The notes beneath the pieces are model-generated. The model made no database searches. It was not told the origin of the DNA and was given only the letters and a program-made list of their open reading frames with translations. The position numbers and the translations under genes are program-made. Positions 5,941 through 9,009 of a stretch of 9,009 nucleotides of DNA are shown here, piece after piece (the first letter of the stretch is position 1; each line of letters starts with the position of its first letter). Source of the stretch: JAWLCA01 sp050485905. Lineage in GTDB: Bacteria > Pseudomonadota > Alphaproteobacteria > Rhodobacterales > Rhodobacteraceae. The DNA is taken from positions 1-9,009 of the forward strand of contig JBJHCH010000135.1 in NCBI GenBank assembly GCA_050485905.1, read 5' to 3'.

Positions 5941-7271
5941 TCGATCTTTACCAGTCCCAAAGGCTGATGCGGAACATGCGCCGGGCGGCCATGCAGCGCG
6001 GGGTGATCGCGATCCTGGACATCGGCACGTCCAAGATCGCCTGTCTTGTGCTGCGTTTCGATGGGCCGGAAACGGGTCGTGAGGGCGACGGCGTGGGGCC
6101 GATGGCGGGCCAGTCCTCTTTTCGGGTAATCGGTGCTGCGACGACGCGGTCGCGCGGGGTACGGTTCGGCGAGATCGATGCCATGGCCGAGACCGAACGC
6201 GCGATCCGTACCGCGGTGCAGGCGGCGCAGAAAATGGCACAGGTGCGCGTTGATCACGTCATTACCTGCTTCGCCGGTGCGCGGCCGCGCAGCTACGGTC
6301 TCGCGGGCGAGGTCGAACTGACAGGCGGCGCCGTCTCCGAACAGGACGTGGCCCGCGCGCTGGCCGCCTGCGACGTGCCAGACATCGGCGAGGGGCGAGA
6401 GGTTCTGCACGCTCAGCCGGTGAACTTCGCGCTCGATCATCGCTCCGGCCTCGGCGATCCACGCGGACAGATCGGAAACCGGCTGGCCTGCGACCTTCAT
6501 CTGCTTACGGTCGAGGCGGCGGTTATCCGCAACATCTTGGCCTGCATCCGACGCTGTGACCTCGATCTCGCGGGGCTGGCGTCTTCGGCCTATGTCTCGG
6601 GTATTGCAAGCCTTGTGGAGGACGAACAGGAACTCGGTGCTGCATGTATCGACCTTGGTGGCGGGGCGACCGGGATTTCGATCTTCATCAAGAAGCACAT
6701 GATCTACGCCGACAGTGTTCGGCTTGGCGGCGATCATGTCACTTCAGACATCGCCAAGGGCTTGCTGGTGCCAACAGCGACCGCTGAACGGATCAAGACG
6801 TTCTACGGCGGTGTCGTCGCCACCGGGATGGACGACCGTGAGATGATCGAGATCGGTGGCGATTCGGGCGATTGGGAGAAGGATCGGCGCACCGTCAGTC
6901 GTGCCGAACTGATCGGCATCATGCGCCCGCGCGTTGAGGAGGTTCTGGAGGAGGTGCGTGCCCGGCTAGATGCGGCCGGGTTCGAGCATCTGCCGAGCCA
7001 ACAGATCGTGCTGACCGGCGGCGGCAGCCAGATCCCGGGCCTTGACGGGCTGGCCGCGCGCATCCTTGGCCAGCAGGTGCGCCTCGGGCGACCGCTGCGT
7101 GTTCAGGGCTTGCCGCAAGCCGCGACAGGGCCTGCATTTTCCAGCGCCGTGGGGCTCTGTCTTTTTGCGGCACATCCGCAAGATGAATGGTGGGATTTCG
7201 ACATCCCGAATGGCCGTTTGCCGGCGCGATCGCTGCGCCGCGCGGTCAAATGGTTCCGTGACAACTGGTGA
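5937..7271 (+). CDS. ftsA: FtsA, actin-like cell division protein
   Basis: FtsA is an actin-family ATPase that tethers FtsZ filaments to the inner membrane and helps recruit and activate the divisome. The 444 residues are normal for alphaproteobacteria. The phosphate-1 motif is ILDIGTSK (Asp28, Gly30, Thr31). The FtsA-specific 1C (SHS2) subdomain spans about 100-180, from HVITCFAGARPRSYG. The phosphate-2 motif is IDLGGGATGISIF (Asp239, Gly241-243). The adenosine motif is LTGGGSQIPG (359-368). The last 14 residues (431-444, RSLRRAVKWFRDNW) form a basic, aromatic amphipathic helix, which is the expected membrane-targeting sequence that also ends the protein. A Trp/acidic stretch DEWWDFD precedes it. 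Start ATG 5937 overlaps the ftsQ stop as ATGA and has an AAGGGGA site upstream. The insertion after LRFDG (about residues 45-60) is Gly-rich and probably a loop. Confidence 0.96.
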   Translation: MIDLYQSQRLMRNMRRAAMQRGVIAILDIGTSKIACLVLRFDGPETGREGDGVGPMAGQSSFRVIGAATTRSRGVRFGEIDAMAETERAIRTAVQAAQKMAQVRVDHVITCFAGARPRSYGLAGEVELTGGAVSEQDVARALAACDVPDIGEGREVLHAQPVNFALDHRSGLGDPRGQIGNRLACDLHLLTVEAAVIRNILACIRRCDLDLAGLASSAYVSGIASLVEDEQELGAACIDLGGGATGISIFIKKHMIYADSVRLGGDHVTSDIAKGLLVPTATAERIKTFYGGVVATGMDDREMIEIGGDSGDWEKDRRTVSRAELIGIMRPRVEEVLEEVRARLDAAGFEHLPSQQIVLTGGGSQIPGLDGLAARILGQQVRLGRPLRVQGLPQAATGPAFSSAVGLCLFAAHPQDEWWDFDIPNGRLPARSLRRAVKWFRDNW

Positions 7272-7356
7272 CCGCAAGATGCAGAGTATGGCAGCGAAAT
7301 ACCGCCGAGCTTCAGCATTCGAGGCCCATATTTTGTGTTGACGCATTGTTTTCTTC

Positions 7357-7385
7357 GTGACCGCAGCAACACGACGCTGTAAGAT
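7357..7385 (+). promoter_or_regulatory. Possible sigma-70 promoter for ftsZ
   Basis: GTGACC (7357-7362, 4 of 6 matches to TTGACA) and TAAGAT (7380-7385, 4 of 6 matches to TATAAT) are separated by 17 bases. Transcription would begin near 7392, leaving a leader of about 60 bases before ATG 7455. A separate ftsZ promoter in this gap is biologically expected, since FtsZ is needed in larger amounts than FtsA. The match is weak and a different start is quite possible. Confidence 0.3.
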
Positions 7386-7407
7386 CGCAATGGGAAAAGG
7401 CTAACGG

Positions 7408-7418
7408 CGCTTAAAGCG
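7408..7418. promoter_or_regulatory. 11-base palindrome in the ftsZ leader
   Basis: CGCTT-A-AAGCG is a perfect odd-length palindrome centred on 7413. It lies 36 bases before the ftsZ ATG and downstream of the candidate promoter. It could be an operator half-pair or a tiny RNA hairpin. No known regulator consensus is matched with confidence, and a palindrome of this length can be chance. Confidence 0.25.
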
Positions 7419-7454
7419 GCGAGGCCGGGGGCAGCAAAGGACAGGCGGACAGCA

Positions 7455-9009
7455 ATGGCACTCAATCTCATCATGCACGAGCAGGACGAGCTGAAGCCCC
7501 GGATCACGGTCTTCGGCGTTGGTGGCGCGGGCGGCAACGCCGTCAACAACATGATCGAACAGCAACTCGAAGGCGTCGAGTTTGTCGTCGCGAACACTGA
7601 CTCGCAGGCTCTGCAGCAAAGCCGGGCGACCAACAAGATTCAGATGGGCGTGAAGGTGACCGAGGGGCTGGGCGCCGGCGCGCGCCCCGCCGTCGGCGCC
7701 GCCGCGGCCGAGGAAACGATCGAGACGATCGTGGATCATCTGGCTGGCGCGCACATGTGCTTCATCACCGCCGGCATGGGCGGCGGTACGGGGACGGGCG
7801 CCGCCCCGATCATCGCCCAGGCGGCCCGCGAACTGGGTGTGTTGACCGTTGGTGTGGTCACCAAGCCATTCCAGTTCGAGGGGTCCAAGCGCATGCGCCA
7901 GGCCGAGGACGGGGTCGAGGCGTTGCAGAAGGTGGTTGATACTCTCATCATCATTCCCAATCAGAACCTGTTCCGACTCGCGAACGAAAAGACCACGTTC
8001 ACCGAAGCCTTCGCCATGGCCGACGATGTGCTCTACCAGGGTGTGAAGGGTGTGACTGATCTGATGGTGCGGCCTGGCCTCATCAACCTCGACTTTGCTG
8101 ATGTGCGTGCGGTGATGGATGAGATGGGCAAGGCGATGATGGGCACGGGGGAGGCTGAGGGCGACGACCGCGCGATCCATGCCGCCGAGAAGGCAATTGC
8201 CAATCCGCTGCTGGACGAGATCAGCCTGAACGGCGCCAAGGGCGTGCTGATCAACATTACCGGCGGCTATGACATGACGCTGTTCGAACTGGACGAGGCG
8301 GCGAACATCATCCGCGAAAAGGTTGACGCGGATGCCAACATCATTGTCGGCTCCACGCTCGATCCGTCGATGGAGGGCAGCCTGCGGGTGTCGGTTGTTG
8401 CTACAGGGATCGACGTGGCTGTGAAGGCGTCGGAAATCCCGGCGCCGCGTCGCAGGCTGGCAGAGCCGCTGACAGCTCCCGCTGCTGCGGCCCAAGCTGC
8501 CAGTGCGGCGCCTGCACCGCGTCTTGAACCGGCAGAAAAGCAGCCAGCCTTGTTCCATGGGGATACTGGCATCTCCGATGAGCCGACCTTCACAACGCAG
8601 CCCGACAGCCATGTTGATGATGGTCTGCCCGCGCCGGCATACGCCCCGCAGCCGCAGGCGCGGCCCGTCGCCGCTCCGGCACGGGCCCAGGCCGCCGCTG
8701 ACCCTTCGCAGGATGCGGCCGCGTTCGTCGCCCCCCGCGCGCCTGGAACCCCAACGCCAGAGGTGATGGACCGACTGCGCGCCGCCGTGGCCAAGGCGCC
8801 GCCGCGTGCAACCGCAGCGGCCAGCAGCGTTCCCGCGCCGAACCCTGCAGCAGGTCAACCCACGGAAAGGTCGCGGTTTGCGATCAATTCGCTGATCAAC
8901 CGCATGACCGGGCAGGCGGGCGACGGTGCGCAACGGGCGCCGCAGCAACCGCCGCGTCAGCAGCCGCAGGTGACCGGATACGAAGAGGATCATACCAGCG
9001 ATCCTGAGG
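7455..9009 (+). CDS. ftsZ: FtsZ, tubulin-like division GTPase (3' end cut off)
   Basis: FtsZ polymerises on GTP into the cytoplasmic ring that organises division. The frame is open from ATG 7455 to the window end, giving 518 residues without a stop. The GTPase core (about 1-322) has GVGGAGGNAVNN (21-32), ANTDSQAL, the GTP signature GGGTGTG (109-115) and the catalytic T7 loop NLDFADV (211-217), with Asn211, Asp213 and Asp216. From about 323 the protein is an Ala/Pro/Gln-rich disordered linker, at least 195 residues long, interrupted by two ordered-looking islands (431-448 and 473-486). The short C-terminal peptide that binds FtsA is expected just past the window; the last residues are acidic (EEDHTSDPE). 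Start ATG 7455 gives MALNLIMHEQDELKPRITVF, which resembles related FtsZ N-termini. ATG 7473 is possible but less likely. AGGCGGA (7443-7449) or AAAGGA (7436-7441) serves as the ribosome binding site. Confidence 0.97.
   Translation, partial: MALNLIMHEQDELKPRITVFGVGGAGGNAVNNMIEQQLEGVEFVVANTDSQALQQSRATNKIQMGVKVTEGLGAGARPAVGAAAAEETIETIVDHLAGAHMCFITAGMGGGTGTGAAPIIAQAARELGVLTVGVVTKPFQFEGSKRMRQAEDGVEALQKVVDTLIIIPNQNLFRLANEKTTFTEAFAMADDVLYQGVKGVTDLMVRPGLINLDFADVRAVMDEMGKAMMGTGEAEGDDRAIHAAEKAIANPLLDEISLNGAKGVLINITGGYDMTLFELDEAANIIREKVDADANIIVGSTLDPSMEGSLRVSVVATGIDVAVKASEIPAPRRRLAEPLTAPAAAAQAASAAPAPRLEPAEKQPALFHGDTGISDEPTFTTQPDSHVDDGLPAPAYAPQPQARPVAAPARAQAAADPSQDAAAFVAPRAPGTPTPEVMDRLRAAVAKAPPRATAAASSVPAPNPAAGQPTERSRFAINSLINRMTGQAGDGAQRAPQQPPRQQPQVTGYEEDHTSDPE

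Larger units (their letters stand above)
7272..7454 (+). other. ftsA-ftsZ intergenic leader region
   Basis: This 183-base gap is the longest non-coding stretch in the window and contains no convincing gene. It is more A/T-rich than its surroundings around 7320-7355. It holds a possible sigma-70 promoter (7357-7385), an isolated TTGACG (7338-7343), an 11-base palindrome CGCTT-A-AAGCG (7408-7418) and the ftsZ ribosome binding site region (AAAGGA 7436-7441 and AGGCGGA 7443-7449). The 9-mer GTGACCGCA occurs at 7268-7276 and again at 7357-7365. No T-run terminator for ftsA is visible, so read-through from ftsA into ftsZ is likely. Confidence 0.6.

Noticed and set aside
6278..6291. 14-bp palindrome TGCGCGGCCGCGCA in ftsA
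   Set aside because: Short all-GC palindromes of this size are expected in GC-rich coding DNA; nothing around it suggests function.
5577..6737. 386-codon minus-strand open frame across ftsQ and ftsA
   Set aside because: It is antisense to two well-supported genes, spans their junction and shows only low-complexity Arg/Ser/Ala sequence.
7401..7414. CtrA-like box CTAAC-N5-TTAA before ftsZ
   Set aside because: The usual consensus is TTAA-N7-TTAA (TTAAC-N6-TTAA). Here the spacing is one base short and the first half-site is imperfect, so it is not called as a site.
7272..7454. Intrinsic terminator after ftsA
   Set aside because: No GC-rich stem followed by a T-run is present; the T-rich stretches near 7330 and 7350 are not preceded by a convincing stem.
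7401..8993. 530-codon open frame on the minus strand opposite ftsZ
   Set aside because: It mirrors the codon bias of a GC-rich ftsZ gene; its translation is Arg/His-rich with no domain pattern, and ftsZ on the plus strand is unmistakable.

Overview
This is a GC-rich stretch of the division and cell wall (dcw) cluster of an alphaproteobacterium, most likely a member of the Rhodobacterales. The evidence is the gene order, a DUF2484-type small membrane protein between murC and murB, the sequence style of MurG (GGTGGHMFPAQAL), FtsQ and FtsA, and an FtsZ with a long Ala/Pro/Gln-rich C-terminal linker. The family assignment comes from recalled protein features, not from a database search. The species cannot be named.

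All genes are on the + strand. In order they are: the 3' end of ftsW (1-126), murG (126-1220), murC (1217-2638), a DUF2484-like membrane protein (2635-2892), a second small membrane protein of unknown function (2889-3170), murB (3167-4108), ddl (4154-5068), ftsQ (5056-5940), ftsA (5937-7271) and ftsZ (7455 to beyond the window end). From ftsW to murB every junction overlaps by 1 or 4 bases, so this part looks like one translationally coupled operon. A 45-base gap with two small hairpins separates murB from ddl. ddl, ftsQ and ftsA again overlap. The 183-base ftsA-ftsZ gap is the only sizeable non-coding stretch and the most plausible place for a separate ftsZ promoter.

The genes form one pathway. 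MurB and MurC complete UDP-MurNAc and add its first amino acid. Ddl supplies D-Ala-D-Ala for the peptide. MurG makes lipid II. FtsW polymerises lipid II at the septum, in a divisome scaffolded by FtsQ and placed by the FtsA-FtsZ ring. The core genes look intact and conventional, and there is no mobile element, CRISPR array, tRNA or rRNA.

The less explained content is: the two small membrane proteins inside the murein operon; a 14-pair hairpin inside the end of ftsQ just upstream of the ftsA ribosome binding site; a perfect 20-bp palindrome inside murC; hairpins at the murB-ddl junction; the ftsA-ftsZ leader; and two helix-like islands inside the FtsZ linker.
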